In this document: in pieces, positions 17,309-27,436 of the stretch
Position numbering within the stretch: position 1 is the stretch's first letter
Layout of the letters: the number at the start of each line of letters is the position of its first letter
DNA from: CAZYTM01 sp964649725
Lineage (GTDB): Bacteria; Desulfobacterota; Desulfuromonadia; Geobacterales; Geobacteraceae
NCBI GenBank assembly: GCA_964649725.1
Contig: CAZYTM010000004.1
Span: forward strand, 277,695-341,694
Length of the DNA stretch: 64,000 bases
Direction: 5' to 3'
Program-made: the position numbers and the translations under genes
The notes under the pieces: generated by a model
Seen by the model: the letters and a program-made list of their open reading frames with translations, nothing else
Databases searched by the model: none
What the model was told of the DNA's origin: nothing

Positions 17309-18265
17309 TTATCCCTTAATACGTGCAGCAATTTCATTCTGTATTGTTACTGTCATTTCCTTTATTTTTGAACTGCTAGTTAACAATTTAGCTCCTTTTT
17401 CAATTCTATTTATAAATTTTGCTACTTCATCATTCTTAGTTAAACAAAGACGTCCACCAAGTTCCATTATCTCCTTTTCCACAAGTGTACGACCAATTTT
17501 ACCTAGATATGCACTGACAACTTCTTTGAGATCTTCTTCAAGTTCTTTAATTTTTTCTTCTAGATACTTATTGTCACGCTCAATTGCTTCTTTTCTTAAT
17601 TGATCACGTACTGCAGCCTGTTTGCCTGCAGAAGAATCCCAAAGTTTAGATATATTGACCATCTCCGCCAAATCATAATGCATCAGTTCATCAACGCTTT
17701 TAGTTGAGAGAACATCAATTTTAGCTCCAGGCAAACCGGCAATTTTTTGTGATTCACTGGCAGATGTCTCTATATCCTGAGAACCATCATGAAAAAAACC
17801 AAGCGGTGAGCCTTCTTTATAAAAAATAAGCGCAGATTTTTCTTCTGTATAAATCCTTAAACACCCGTTTAGTTGCTGAACTTTCATTTTCTCTAACAAC
17901 CCTTTAATATCAATAAGTTTTAGTTCTTGGCCCTTATAAAGCATCTCTCCATGAAAAAGCGCATGTAAGCACATAGTGAGATCCTTGGAAAGTCGATAGA
18001 CATTAAGACTACCTGCGCCTGCCATAATCTGTTCACAAAGGCCAGCCATAGCTTCAAATCCTGTGTATTTACTGGTTTTTCTCTCGAGCATCGCACTGAT
18101 GAGTTTTCCTGACTCGAAAAAGAGCACACCTACCGCAGATGGAAAGGAAAAATTAAGATATCCCGTAAATCCGCCTCCCTTGAGTTTAATTAATAATTCA
18201 GGGAGGTTTACCTTAGCGGCAGCAATATTTTCATACAGTGGATTCCCCTTAGGCAGCAGGAACAT
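17309..18265 (-). CDS. Cytosolic protein with two DUF4388/PATAN-like modules and a coiled-coil tail
   Basis: 318 aa, soluble. Two segments resemble the PATAN (DUF4388) pattern of a beta-rich strip ending in 'F..G..v.A': GYLNFSFPSAVGVLFFESGK (about 35-54) and the CLRIYTEEKSALIFYKEG stretch (about 136-153). The last third is a charged predicted coiled coil (IERDNKYLEEKIKELEEDL and following). Such proteins are frequent in Deltaproteobacteria alongside two-component and gliding or pilus systems. It lies downstream of pilS after a 357-base gap, in the place where pilR stands in other Geobacter genomes. AGGAG precedes ATG 18265. The PATAN assignment is by eye. Confidence 0.6.
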   Translation of the reverse strand: MFLLPKGNPLYENIAAAKVNLPELLIKLKGGGFTGYLNFSFPSAVGVLFFESGKLISAMLERKTSKYTGFEAMAGLCEQIMAGAGSLNVYRLSKDLTMCLHALFHGEMLYKGQELKLIDIKGLLEKMKVQQLNGCLRIYTEEKSALIFYKEGSPLGFFHDGSQDIETSASESQKIAGLPGAKIDVLSTKSVDELMHYDLAEMVNISKLWDSSAGKQAAVRDQLRKEAIERDNKYLEEKIKELEEDLKEVVSAYLGKIGRTLVEKEIMELGGRLCLTKNDEVAKFINRIEKGAKLLTSSSKIKEMTVTIQNEIAARIKG

Positions 18266-18622
18266 CCTTATCTCCTTATCTGATTTTGATAATAATTAAA
18301 CGATTTCCGTGGCCGTGTCAAAATCAATTTGGGTAAATTATAAATTAAGTCAAATTTCAACAAAATATAATAACAATAATAACAACTTTTGCATGTTAAC
18401 TACATGACTTCAAGTCAAAAATATATACTTATCATGTATATTTTTGTTGTGCCTTACAAAAATATCTGTAAACATTTGATATTAGAGACAAAAACAACAT
18501 TTAAGTGCAAATTTATTAAACCACTAATGACTGTTTTAAATGGCATAAATCTTTTCGATTTCGAAAATATTATTGTAAAGTAAACAAAATCGACATATTA
18601 GCTAAATTTAGTATAAACATAA
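18266..18622. other. AT-rich intergenic region after pilS; possible weak hairpin
   Basis: No gene is supported. An A/T-only inverted repeat at about 18416-18446 (CAAAAATATATAC and GTATATTTTTG) would, on the minus strand, form a hairpin ending in U-rich sequence and might end pilS transcription, though it lies some 180 bases after the stop. A 64-codon plus-strand open frame here has no ribosome binding site and is made of AT-rich codons. Confidence 0.4.
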
Positions 18623-20239
18623 TTAATTAGCTGGAAGAAAGATACTAAATGTTGATCCGGAATTAATTTGACTATTCAAGGTAATTTTGCCACCGTGTGC
18701 TTCAATAATACGATAAACAGTAGCAAGCCCAAGTCCAGTACCATTTATTTTTGTTGTAAAAAAAGGCTCAAAAACCATATTAATTTCTTCGGATTTCATT
18801 CCTGTGCCGTTATCAGATATATTAATACATACTTTATTGAATGATTTTAATTCATACCCATCTATGCGGATTTCACCACCATCAGGCATAGCGTCAGCTG
18901 CATTAACAAATAAATTCCAAAAAACTTGTTCAATTTGATTGCTGTCAGCATATATTGTTAAATTTTCATTACATTCATTTATGAAAACAATGTCATTAAA
19001 TCGTTTGTCAGAACTTACTAAAGTTAAAATATCGGTTAAAAGCATTTTAACATTAATAGGTTCACTTGTAGGCTGAATTGGGCGAGCATATGCTAAGAAA
19101 TCTTTTATCAATTCATTCAAACGATCGGTTTCACGTAAAACAATATCAAGCAATCGTTTATCCTTTTCAATAATGCTTTTACCTTGGGCTATTAATTGAA
19201 CAGACCCACTTATAGAAGCCAGTGGGTTTCTTATTTCGTGTGCGATGCGCGCCGACAACTCACCTAATGCTACGAGACGGTCAGATTTCTTTAACTCCAT
19301 CTCCATTCGTTTAATTTCAGTTAAATCCTGAAAGTCAATAATAACTCCAAGGTGCTCTCCATTTTGTGCGCTAAACGGAACAAGTTTATATCCAAGGACT
19401 TTATTGGCCCCAGCGTGAGTTATATATTCAATTTCACCACGTTGCAAAGTTGTACAAGGTAAATTTAACTTTTTGAATGCTGGAAGTATTTCTCCAATAC
19501 TTTTGTCATACGCTTCTTCTTGGGTAATGCCTGTCAACTCAGCTGCATAACGATTAAATACTCTGATTCGTCCCAAACAATTAATTGTCAACAACCCACT
19601 TTCAAGATTAGAGACAATTGAACTGTTTAGCTGTTCCAGTTCTTGATAATCTATCTCTTTTTCCTGAAGTGCAAATTCACTTAACTTTGCTCTTTCAGCA
19701 AGATAGCCAGTAAGAAATGCAGTCAGGTAAAATGCTAGAATATTAACGAAAATATTATAGAAAATGTAATTAGCACCATACTGCTGGGCAAGTACTTGGC
19801 TAAGTCCAAAAACAGACAGTTTCCCATAATATTGCAGATCTAAAATAGCACCATAAAGAATACCGCAAAGAGAAGCAGTATATATTGCATCTCGACGAGC
19901 AAGCAGAAAACTAGCATTTATAATAGAGAGTGAATAGAGGAAAGAGAATGGTGAATTAATCCCTCCTGTTATTAAAAGCAAGAGGGTTACAAACAATAGG
20001 TCCCAAACTATCTGCAAATAGGTGAGTGATCTATTATAATTAGTTGTAAGCTTGAGTGCTACTAATGAGCCTAGGGAAAAGAGATAGGTTGCAATAATTA
20101 ACTGGGTAATATTTGCCAGCGCCTTATTACCAAAAGCACTAGGTTCCTTTGATATTAATATTATAGTTGATACCAGAAAAAAAGTTACAACCAAAATTCG
20201 TATCAGGATGAACCAAGTAAGCCTTTTTGTATCTTCCAT
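18623..20239 (-). CDS. pilS: Membrane sensor histidine kinase PilS
   Basis: 538 aa. About six hydrophobic segments occupy the first 185 residues, as in PilS. A PAS domain follows (LNSSIVSNLESGLLTINCLG, near 208-227). The HisKA dimerisation box with phospho-His is in LSARIAHEIRNPLASISGSV (near 332-351), and the ATPase has N box FWNLFVNAADAMPDGG, G1 ISDNGTGM and G2 GTGLGLATV motifs. It would phosphorylate the NtrC-type regulator PilR to activate sigma54-dependent pilA transcription. It starts 3 bases after pilC's stop. No pilR follows, which is unusual compared with Geobacter gene order. Confidence 0.88.
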   Translation of the reverse strand: MEDTKRLTWFILIRILVVTFFLVSTIILISKEPSAFGNKALANITQLIIATYLFSLGSLVALKLTTNYNRSLTYLQIVWDLLFVTLLLLITGGINSPFSFLYSLSIINASFLLARRDAIYTASLCGILYGAILDLQYYGKLSVFGLSQVLAQQYGANYIFYNIFVNILAFYLTAFLTGYLAERAKLSEFALQEKEIDYQELEQLNSSIVSNLESGLLTINCLGRIRVFNRYAAELTGITQEEAYDKSIGEILPAFKKLNLPCTTLQRGEIEYITHAGANKVLGYKLVPFSAQNGEHLGVIIDFQDLTEIKRMEMELKKSDRLVALGELSARIAHEIRNPLASISGSVQLIAQGKSIIEKDKRLLDIVLRETDRLNELIKDFLAYARPIQPTSEPINVKMLLTDILTLVSSDKRFNDIVFINECNENLTIYADSNQIEQVFWNLFVNAADAMPDGGEIRIDGYELKSFNKVCINISDNGTGMKSEEINMVFEPFFTTKINGTGLGLATVYRIIEAHGGKITLNSQINSGSTFSIFLPAN

Positions 20240-20242
20240 AGA

Positions 20243-21451
20243 TTAGTTGCCAACAGCCCCTGCAAGTTTGAAGATGGGCAGATACATGGCAACAACAAGT
20301 CCACCTACAGTTGTCCCCAAAACAACCATCAGCAATGGCTCCATCATAGATGTTAGAGCTCCCACTGCATCATCGACCTCGTCATCATAGAAATCAGCTA
20401 TTTTACTTAGCATAGCATCCATTGCGCCTGTCGCTTCACCTACTGCTATCATCTGTACCACCATAGGTGGAAACACACCACTATCAGCTAATGGTTCAGC
20501 CATAGTTTTCCCTTCTGAGATAGCCTGTCGCACTTTATAAATCGCCTCTTCGACAATTTTATTACCTGCTGTCTTTGCAACTATTTCTAAGCCATCCATA
20601 ATAGGCACACCACTACTTATCATTGTGCCTAAAGTCCTAGTGAACTTAGCTACTGAAACTTTCCTAATCAATGGCCCAGCTATAGGAGCCTTTAAAGCTA
20701 GCGCATCAATTACCTTCTTCCCTTTAGGTGTGGCATAATATTTCGAAAGAGTATATTTGATAACAAAAAATGCAATTATCATAACAATAATATACTTTTT
20801 GAAAAAATTACTCAGGACTATAACAAATTTAGTTGGGCCCGGTAGTTCACCTCCAAAATCTGCAAACATCTTGGCAAAAGTAGGAATAACAAATACAAGA
20901 ATAACCCCAACAACAACAACAGCAATCGAAAGAATTGTTATTGGGTAAACCATTGCACCTTTCACCTGTTTAGCAAGCTTCATAGCCTTTTCAATGTAAG
21001 CTGCCAAACGATTTAATATTGTATCAAGAATCCCCCCTACCTCTCCTGCTGCAACAAGGTTTACATAAAGCTGATCAAATGCCTTAGGATGCTTTGAAAG
21101 AGCATCAGCAAATGTTGAACCACTTTCTACACTCTCCTTGACTTTAAGTAGAATCTCTTTAAAAGTTTTGTTTTCCTGCTGGCTTGAAAGAATATCTAGG
21201 CATTGAACTAACGGTAAACCAGAATCAATCATGGTAGCAAATTGACGAGTGAAGACAACAAGATCCTTGGTCTCTATTTTTTTTGCGCCCATGTTGAGCT
21301 TAAAACTAAATTTACCTTCTTCTTTTACTACTACGCCAGTGAAACCATAACGCTTTAGTTGGCCTTCAACCAATGCCGCATTAGCCGCCTCCATAACACC
21401 CTTCTGAACAGAACCAGTTTTACTTCTCGCCTCCCAATTATACTTCGGCAT
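20243..21451 (-). CDS. pilC: Type IV pilus inner-membrane platform protein PilC
   Basis: 402 aa, the normal length. Two T2SSF (GspF) repeats are seen, with the signature segments FTRQFATMIDSGLPLVQCLD (near 65-84) and the second-repeat FTRTLGTMISSGVPIMDGLE (near 269-288). Three hydrophobic segments lie at about 170-190, 220-240 and 370-395. PilC couples the PilB and PilT motors to pilus assembly and disassembly. The start is ATG 21451 with an ideal AGGAGG site. Confidence 0.95.
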   Translation of the reverse strand: MPKYNWEARSKTGSVQKGVMEAANAALVEGQLKRYGFTGVVVKEEGKFSFKLNMGAKKIETKDLVVFTRQFATMIDSGLPLVQCLDILSSQQENKTFKEILLKVKESVESGSTFADALSKHPKAFDQLYVNLVAAGEVGGILDTILNRLAAYIEKAMKLAKQVKGAMVYPITILSIAVVVVGVILVFVIPTFAKMFADFGGELPGPTKFVIVLSNFFKKYIIVMIIAFFVIKYTLSKYYATPKGKKVIDALALKAPIAGPLIRKVSVAKFTRTLGTMISSGVPIMDGLEIVAKTAGNKIVEEAIYKVRQAISEGKTMAEPLADSGVFPPMVVQMIAVGEATGAMDAMLSKIADFYDDEVDDAVGALTSMMEPLLMVVLGTTVGGLVVAMYLPIFKLAGAVGN

Positions 21452-21473
21452 GATTCCTCCTGATTACGGATGC

Positions 21474-22568
21474 TTATCTAGTTGGTCGGCGGGGTTGATT
21501 ATATATACCGCCCGCAGATATCATTTGCTTCAATTCATCAGGTTCCTGTGATCTACCTAATGCATCATCCAAAGATATCAGCCGTTTCATGAAAAGATTG
21601 TAGAGTGACTGATTCATAGTTTGCATACCGAATCTTTCCTGCCCAACCTGCATTTGTGAATATATTTGATGTACTTTATCTTCCCGAATCAGATTTCGAA
21701 TTGCCGCATTAGGCACCATTACTTCTAAAGCAAGAGCCCTACCTCCTCCTACCTTGGGTATCAATGTTTGCGAAAGTACCCCTTCTAAGACAAAAGATAG
21801 CTGAGTACGAACCTGTGTCTGTTGGTATGGAGGGAAGACATCAATAATACGATTCATTGTTTGCGCACATGAATTGGTATGCAATGTAGCAAAACAAAGA
21901 TGACCGGTTTCTGCTAGCGTCAATGCAGCCTCAATTGTTTCTAGGTCTCGCAATTCACCAACCAGTACAACATCAGGATCCTGCCTAAGAACATATTTAA
22001 GCGCATGCTTAAAACTTTTTGTGTCTGCTCCAACTTCACGTTGATTGACAAGACATCCTTTATGTGGGTGAAGATATTCTATAGGGTCTTCTATTGTAAC
22101 AATATGGTCATGACGATCAGTGTTTATTTTATCAATTATAGATGCCAATGTAGTTGATTTACCGCTTCCTGTTGGCCCAGTTACTAGAATTAGACCCCTG
22201 GGTTTTTCAGAAAGTTCTGTGACAATTGGAGGTAAACCTAGTTCCTCAAAAGTTAAAATCTTATATGGGATAACTCGGAATACTCCGGCGACAGCACCTC
22301 GTTGAACAAATATATTTCCTCTGAATCGAGACAAACCCTTAACTCCAAAGGAAAGATCCAGTTCATTCTCTTCTTCAAATTTATGTTTCTGCGCTTCAGT
22401 AAGAACACTATAACAAAGCTGTTTAGTCTCAACTGAGGTGAGTGGTGGCTCATTTAGTGGAATAAGTTTTCCATCTAGTCTGATCTGAGGTGGAGTATTA
22501 GTAGTAATATGAAGATCTGACCCGCCCTTTTCGACAAGTTCTTTAAGAAGTTGGTGCAAGTTTGCCAT
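21474..22568 (-). CDS. pilT: Pilus retraction ATPase PilT
   Basis: 364 aa hexameric ATPase. Walker A GPTGSGKSTT is near 130-139, followed by the Asp box (TIEDPIEYLH), Walker B (VVLVGELRD) and the His box (GHLCFATLHTN). The retraction-specific AIRNLIRE motif near residue 288 distinguishes true PilT from PilB and from the paralogue at 47.7 kb. It lies between pilB and pilC in the usual Geobacter order, with 15- and 22-base gaps. Confidence 0.96.
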   Translation of the reverse strand: MANLHQLLKELVEKGGSDLHITTNTPPQIRLDGKLIPLNEPPLTSVETKQLCYSVLTEAQKHKFEEENELDLSFGVKGLSRFRGNIFVQRGAVAGVFRVIPYKILTFEELGLPPIVTELSEKPRGLILVTGPTGSGKSTTLASIIDKINTDRHDHIVTIEDPIEYLHPHKGCLVNQREVGADTKSFKHALKYVLRQDPDVVLVGELRDLETIEAALTLAETGHLCFATLHTNSCAQTMNRIIDVFPPYQQTQVRTQLSFVLEGVLSQTLIPKVGGGRALALEVMVPNAAIRNLIREDKVHQIYSQMQVGQERFGMQTMNQSLYNLFMKRLISLDDALGRSQEPDELKQMISAGGIYNQPRRPTR

Positions 22569-22582
22569 AATTCAATTATCTC

Positions 22583-24289
22583 CTAGTCATCAGCAATGGT
22601 AACCCGCAATACTTCTTCAAATGAAGTTACCCCTTCCTTTAATTTAGTCAAGCCAGATTGTCTCATAGACTTGACACCTAATCGCATAGATTCACGTTTT
22701 ATTTCAGCAGTATTAGCCCCATTTAGAATAAGCTCGCGAATCTCTTCTAGCATTGGCATAACCTGATAAAAACCTACCCGCCCTTTATACCCGGTTCCAT
22801 TACATTTAGAACATCCAGAACCCTTGAAACAAACGTATTCTTTTGCATCTTCTGCTGGCACGCCTGCATCAATAAGAGCCTGTACCGGTATCTCTTCTAC
22901 AACTTTACATTCACTGCATACCCTACGTGCAAGTCGTTGAGCTGTAATTAGATTAACAGCTGATGCAACAAGAAAAGGCTCTATACCCATATTAAGCAAA
23001 CGGTTGATTGTTGAAGGAGCATCATTGGTATGAAGCGTTGAAAGAACCAGATGGCCAGTCAATGCTGCCTTGACACCGATTTCTGCAGTCTCAAAATCTC
23101 GGATTTCACCAATCATAATTATATCAGGGTCCTGACGTAAAAATGCACGTAATGCAGCAGCGAAATTGAGCCCTATATCTTCATGCATCTGCACCTGGTT
23201 TATACCTGCAAAGTTAAACTCTACAGGATCTTCCGCAGTTGATATATTTTCAGATACTTTATTCAATTCTGATAATGCGGAATAGAGTGAAACCGTTTTG
23301 CCACTCCCAGTTGGTCCAGTAACCAAAACCATTCCATATGGTTTATGGATTTCTCTTTTAAAATGTTCAAGAGCTTCCGGTTCATATCCTAACTTAGTCA
23401 TATCAAGCTGCAGATTGGATTTATCAAGTAGACGTAATACTATTTTTTCCCCAAAAAGCGTAGGTAACACCGAGACACGGAAATCCATGTCTTTTCCACC
23501 ACCAAGCTTAATTTTAATCCTTCCGTCTTGGGGAAGACGTCTCTCGGCAATATCAAGTTCCGACATAATCTTTACACGTGATGTAATTGCATTTTTAAGT
23601 TTTAATGGGGGCTTCATTACTTCATACAAAATTCCGTCGATTCGATAACGAACTCTAAATGTTCTTTCGTATGGTTCGATATGAATATCACTTGCTTTTT
23701 TCTTTATGGCATCTGTTAGAATTAAGTTAACCAGCTTTACTACAGGTGCATCTTCAGTAGCACGTTCAAGAGAACCTATATCTACTTCTTCTTCGTCACC
23801 AACTACCTCTACATCCTCCATTTCAAGATCACTCATTACATCCGCAAGCGATGCTGACTGATCATAATATTTATCAATTGCTAATTTTATTGCAGTTTCC
23901 GAAGCAACAACAACTTCAACGTTGTAGCCTGTCATAAATTTAATATCATCAATCGCAAAAATATTCGATGGATCACTCATTGCAATGATCAAGGTAGAGC
24001 CCGCACGATTTACAGGCACTATCTGATATTTCTGAGCAATTTCAACTGGGATGGTCTTAATCACTGCAGCGTCAACTTCAAATTCAGAGAGATTTATAGA
24101 TGGCACGCCATATTGCCTGGAAAGAAATGAAGTTAAATCTGGCTCATTTATAAGTCCATTCTTGATAAGAATTGAACCAAGGCGCAACTGCCCACCTGAT
24201 TCTTTTTGTTCTTCTAGAGCCTTGGCGAGTTGCTCTTTGGATATTAAATTATTTCTAACCAAGAGCTCGCCGAGTCTACTTGCCTGCAT
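22583..24289 (-). CDS. pilB: Pilus assembly ATPase PilB
   Basis: 568 aa. The MshEN/T2SSE_N domain (LGELLVRNNLISKEQLAKAL) is N-terminal. The T2SSE ATPase has Walker A GPTGSGKTVS near 331-340, an Asp box, Walker B (IIMIGEIRD) and a His box (GHLVLSTLHTN). A tetracysteine zinc motif follows (CSECKVV and CSKCNGTGYKGRVGFYQ). It powers pilin extrusion. The start is ATG 24289 after GAGG, and a strong promoter lies just upstream, so it leads the pilB-pilT-pilC-pilS operon. Confidence 0.96.
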   Translation of the reverse strand: MQASRLGELLVRNNLISKEQLAKALEEQKESGGQLRLGSILIKNGLINEPDLTSFLSRQYGVPSINLSEFEVDAAVIKTIPVEIAQKYQIVPVNRAGSTLIIAMSDPSNIFAIDDIKFMTGYNVEVVVASETAIKLAIDKYYDQSASLADVMSDLEMEDVEVVGDEEEVDIGSLERATEDAPVVKLVNLILTDAIKKKASDIHIEPYERTFRVRYRIDGILYEVMKPPLKLKNAITSRVKIMSELDIAERRLPQDGRIKIKLGGGKDMDFRVSVLPTLFGEKIVLRLLDKSNLQLDMTKLGYEPEALEHFKREIHKPYGMVLVTGPTGSGKTVSLYSALSELNKVSENISTAEDPVEFNFAGINQVQMHEDIGLNFAAALRAFLRQDPDIIMIGEIRDFETAEIGVKAALTGHLVLSTLHTNDAPSTINRLLNMGIEPFLVASAVNLITAQRLARRVCSECKVVEEIPVQALIDAGVPAEDAKEYVCFKGSGCSKCNGTGYKGRVGFYQVMPMLEEIRELILNGANTAEIKRESMRLGVKSMRQSGLTKLKEGVTSFEEVLRVTIADD

Positions 24290-24324
24290 AAAAACCTCAG
24301 ATTGATTGTCACAAAATACTTAAT

Positions 24325-24353
24325 ATGATATTTTGGATTACAATTAACGTCAA
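24325..24353 (-). promoter_or_regulatory. Sigma70-type promoter of the pilBTCS operon
   Basis: On the minus strand, TTGACG (24348-24353) and TATCAT (24325-24330) are separated by exactly 17 bases, about 36 bases upstream of the pilB start codon. Confidence 0.6.
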
Positions 24354-24432
24354 GTCAAGCATTAATGGTATCGAGCAACTGGTTAATAAACATCATCATA
24401 AATCTAAAAAATACGGTAAATTCAATATAAAA

Positions 24433-26292
24433 TCATTTCATACTATATCTACCAAGAATCTGCCTAATCTGAACTGCCAACTCCGGTGAAATTCTCTGAG
24501 CAGCTCGCAGTTCTCGCTCACCTTCATAAAACCTGCCAAGTCGCATATAAATATCACCAGATTCAAGATGTGAATTTGCATAAATTAAAATCGCCTTACT
24601 AGTATCTAAATCACGAAAAAACATTTCCCCATCAGATAATCCTCGCATTACATAGCGATCCCAAACTCTGATATCAGGTTGTCTTATTAGAGCCCCGGTT
24701 TTTTCTTCAACCTGATAACAAATTCCTTGCTGCTGCAGAGTATATTCATCGAAACTTATTGAGTATCTTGTTGAAAAATCTATATAAACTGGTCGTCGTT
24801 TGATTTGCTCTGCTATTGAAAGTTTCAAGATATTGTCTGGTTGTTGACTGTACAGCGAAATATTTCGAAGTATGCTGTTTTGAAACAATTCTGGGAATGC
24901 ATCTAAATACCAGATAAACACTAGATGAGGGGTGTGAAGGATATCGAGATCCTCTCGCATTTTTTCTACACCTTGAAGATACCAGAGAGGGAAAGCCCCA
25001 CTATCTCCCCAGGTATAAAGCACAGCTTTTGGAGGAAGAGAACGCAGAGTATTGCTTGCATAATCAAAAGCTATATAATTTTCATGTTGATCATTTTCAC
25101 GATAATTAATTGCTCCTATGGTCGATGGTAAAATGGCCAGGATCAAGATTATAAGTGACGAAATAATTATTTTATTAGATGCCATGCTATCAATTTTACT
25201 AAAAACAATCTGTATTAAAGTAAAAAAACCAACACCTATAAATACTGCTGTTAATAAGTAAATAGGAGTAAAAAATTCTTCTGTTAGAAAAATTAAATCT
25301 GCTGGAGTGTTAAAATATCCGACTATAACCAATAGAAACGTTACAATACTGATGAGATAGGCTACAACTTCTGCTTTCCTAAACCGGAAAAGTGCCATCA
25401 CACCAATTGACAACAATAAACAACCACCCCAAGTAAATTCATTTATTATATTAAATGCCTTGAGTTGGGCCCAGAGAAGGGATATTTCTCGATCAGGTTT
25501 GTCAACCGGATAACCTTTACGGAAAAAATGCCATAGAAATTGCTCAAATGTCTTAGCATCCCCCCAGTTAAGTAAAGGATTTCGAGTTGCCCTTAAAGGG
25601 AGATGTAGATGAACAGATAAACCAAATAACATAAAAGATAACGCAATAATCAATTCTTTTATTCTGAGGATCAAACGCCAATTTAAACTTAAAACTAAGA
25701 AGATAAACGCAGGTATAAGCAGAACAATTGTCTGATGAGTACAAAACGCTAACCCACATAGGAATGCACCTAAATATATTAAATCAAAACGCTCCTCACC
25801 ACGTTGATAAAATTTACGCCACTTCAGAATAAGAACGAGAATTATTGCGGCAAAAAATGAAACAAGTGGATACGGTTTATCATGATTTGACTGGAGCCAA
25901 AGACGGTCTGAAAATGCAAAGCAGCACGCAGACGCAAGAGCAACAAGTTTATGAATATTTACAGAAATTGAAATATCTAAAGTTACTTTTTCACTTTCTG
26001 TAATTTGGACAACCAGTAAGTAGACCGCATAGCAGGCTGCAGAAGCTGATACAGCAGTTGCAATATTAACCCTGAACGCGATGCTTCCAAAAGGTATATA
26101 GGTAAATGGATTGGCATAATTTATAAATAATGGATACCCGGGAGAGTGAGCAGAGCCTAGAGAGTAAATAGCCGTCATGAACTCACCGCTATCGAAAAAA
26201 GTTACTGATGGCGCCAAAGTCATCATATAAACCGAAAGCGGAATTATAAACGATGCAATCGAATAACAGTCAATACGTTTAATTGCTTGCAT
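24433..26292 (-). CDS. DUF2723 (GT-C-like) multi-pass membrane protein with C-terminal TPR-like segment
   Basis: 619 aa from ATG 26292, which has AGGAG five bases upstream; the longer frame starting at 26388 lacks one. After the first membrane helix comes the DUF2723 signature TFFDSGEF ... GSAHSPGYPLF, with an acidic residue pair as in GT-C glycosyltransferases and protein-mannosyltransferase relatives. About ten further hydrophobic segments follow. The end (GDIYMRLGRFYEGERELRAA) looks like a single tetratricopeptide helix pair. It probably transfers sugars from a lipid carrier to proteins or polysaccharides outside the membrane, but the substrate is unknown. It is last in the rnr-tatC-ribF-UPF0104 run, 123 bases after the previous stop. 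Confidence 0.72.
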   Translation of the reverse strand: MQAIKRIDCYSIASFIIPLSVYMMTLAPSVTFFDSGEFMTAIYSLGSAHSPGYPLFINYANPFTYIPFGSIAFRVNIATAVSASAACYAVYLLVVQITESEKVTLDISISVNIHKLVALASACCFAFSDRLWLQSNHDKPYPLVSFFAAIILVLILKWRKFYQRGEERFDLIYLGAFLCGLAFCTHQTIVLLIPAFIFLVLSLNWRLILRIKELIIALSFMLFGLSVHLHLPLRATRNPLLNWGDAKTFEQFLWHFFRKGYPVDKPDREISLLWAQLKAFNIINEFTWGGCLLLSIGVMALFRFRKAEVVAYLISIVTFLLVIVGYFNTPADLIFLTEEFFTPIYLLTAVFIGVGFFTLIQIVFSKIDSMASNKIIISSLIILILAILPSTIGAINYRENDQHENYIAFDYASNTLRSLPPKAVLYTWGDSGAFPLWYLQGVEKMREDLDILHTPHLVFIWYLDAFPELFQNSILRNISLYSQQPDNILKLSIAEQIKRRPVYIDFSTRYSISFDEYTLQQQGICYQVEEKTGALIRQPDIRVWDRYVMRGLSDGEMFFRDLDTSKAILIYANSHLESGDIYMRLGRFYEGERELRAAQRISPELAVQIRQILGRYSMK

Positions 26293-26415
26293 CAATACTC
26301 CTGTCATGGTGAGTATGATGTCACTCCCACTAAGAGATAGTACACAATTACGTACTACAACTTTTTCTACAATACCAATCAAACTCAATCTAAATAAATT
26401 ACAGGTATATCAATA

Positions 26416-27435
26416 TCAATTATTATTACTTGTAGTTTTCTCTTCTAGTTTTTTTAAACTGATTTTACCGCGCCAAAGGTAATAAAACCCAGCAAGTGTA
26501 ATTGGAAAGAACCCGACTCCATGAACAATAAGTGCGACACTAAGGGACTTTTCTGGGGGGATAGCAAATGCTCTCAAACCATAAACACATGCAATATGGT
26601 AAGTGCCTATATATCCTGGCGCTGCCGGCACCATAACGGCAAAGACTAAAAAAACTAAAATAAAAAGTGATGCTGTAAAAGGCAAATTAATATCAAAAGC
26701 TCGCAGAAGTATATCAATCGGCCATGCAGCAAAAAACCATATTACTATAGAAGATATCACTATGCCAATAACGTCACGACTACAACTTGGCATCTGGACT
26801 CCTTTGATGAATGCATCTAGAAGTGAAACTGCTTTTTCTGAGAACCTCGTAGGAAAAGGCCTTAAAGCTGTTGCTACTGCCAACAAAGTAGATGTAGTCC
26901 GCTTCTTTAATACAATTAGAAATACTATTACTATAAGATACAAACCTAGTGTGATATAACCACCCATTACCATATTCTGTTGAATCGATTCCATCCCGGA
27001 TGGTAATTTGACAGTAAACAGGGTAAGCACTAAAATAATTAAAACCGTAAAGCCATCACAGAGACGATCCAAAACCAATGATGCAAATGTAGCACTAGTA
27101 TGTAAATTTTCTTTCTCAGCCAAAACATATGCGCGAATAATCTCTCCAAGTCGAGCCGGCAATAGATTATTTGCCATATACCCGATTATGGTGGCAGAGA
27201 AAAGATTACCCATTTCAGTTTTTTTAAGTGGTAACAAGAGAATTCGCCAGCGAACTGCTCGAAAATATAGACTGAGAAAAGTTAATATCACAGCGGGGAT
27301 TAGCATAGTGTAATTCATACCCCTTAATGCTTCAATCAACTTGGCAAAATCTATCTTTTGAAATAGCATAATTATAAAAAAAAGGCTGATACAAATACCT
27401 ATCCAAAATCGTTTATCCCTAGAATGACTTCTCAT
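26416..27435 (-). CDS. UPF0104 / lysylphosphatidylglycerol synthase-like transmembrane protein
   Basis: 339 aa with about eight hydrophobic segments. It shows the NNLLPARLGEIIRAY motif (near 86-100) typical of the flippase-like UPF0104/AglD/LPG-synthase TM domain family, and PAAPGYIGTYH near 275. The catalytic C-terminal domain of true lysyl-PG synthases is absent, so this is the membrane-only type, often next to glycosyltransferases, as here with the DUF2723 gene downstream. The start is ATG 27435, one base after the stop of ribF, with an AAGG site inside ribF. A longer frame from 27468 would overlap ribF. Confidence 0.82.
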   Translation of the reverse strand: MRSHSRDKRFWIGICISLFFIIMLFQKIDFAKLIEALRGMNYTMLIPAVILTFLSLYFRAVRWRILLLPLKKTEMGNLFSATIIGYMANNLLPARLGEIIRAYVLAEKENLHTSATFASLVLDRLCDGFTVLIILVLTLFTVKLPSGMESIQQNMVMGGYITLGLYLIVIVFLIVLKKRTTSTLLAVATALRPFPTRFSEKAVSLLDAFIKGVQMPSCSRDVIGIVISSIVIWFFAAWPIDILLRAFDINLPFTASLFILVFLVFAVMVPAAPGYIGTYHIACVYGLRAFAIPPEKSLSVALIVHGVGFFPITLAGFYYLWRGKISLKKLEEKTTSNNN

Positions 27436-27436
27436 A

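Noticed and set aside
18389..18583. 64-codon plus-strand frame in the gap after pilS
   Set aside because: No ribosome binding site, AT-driven residue composition and position over a possible hairpin; most likely chance.
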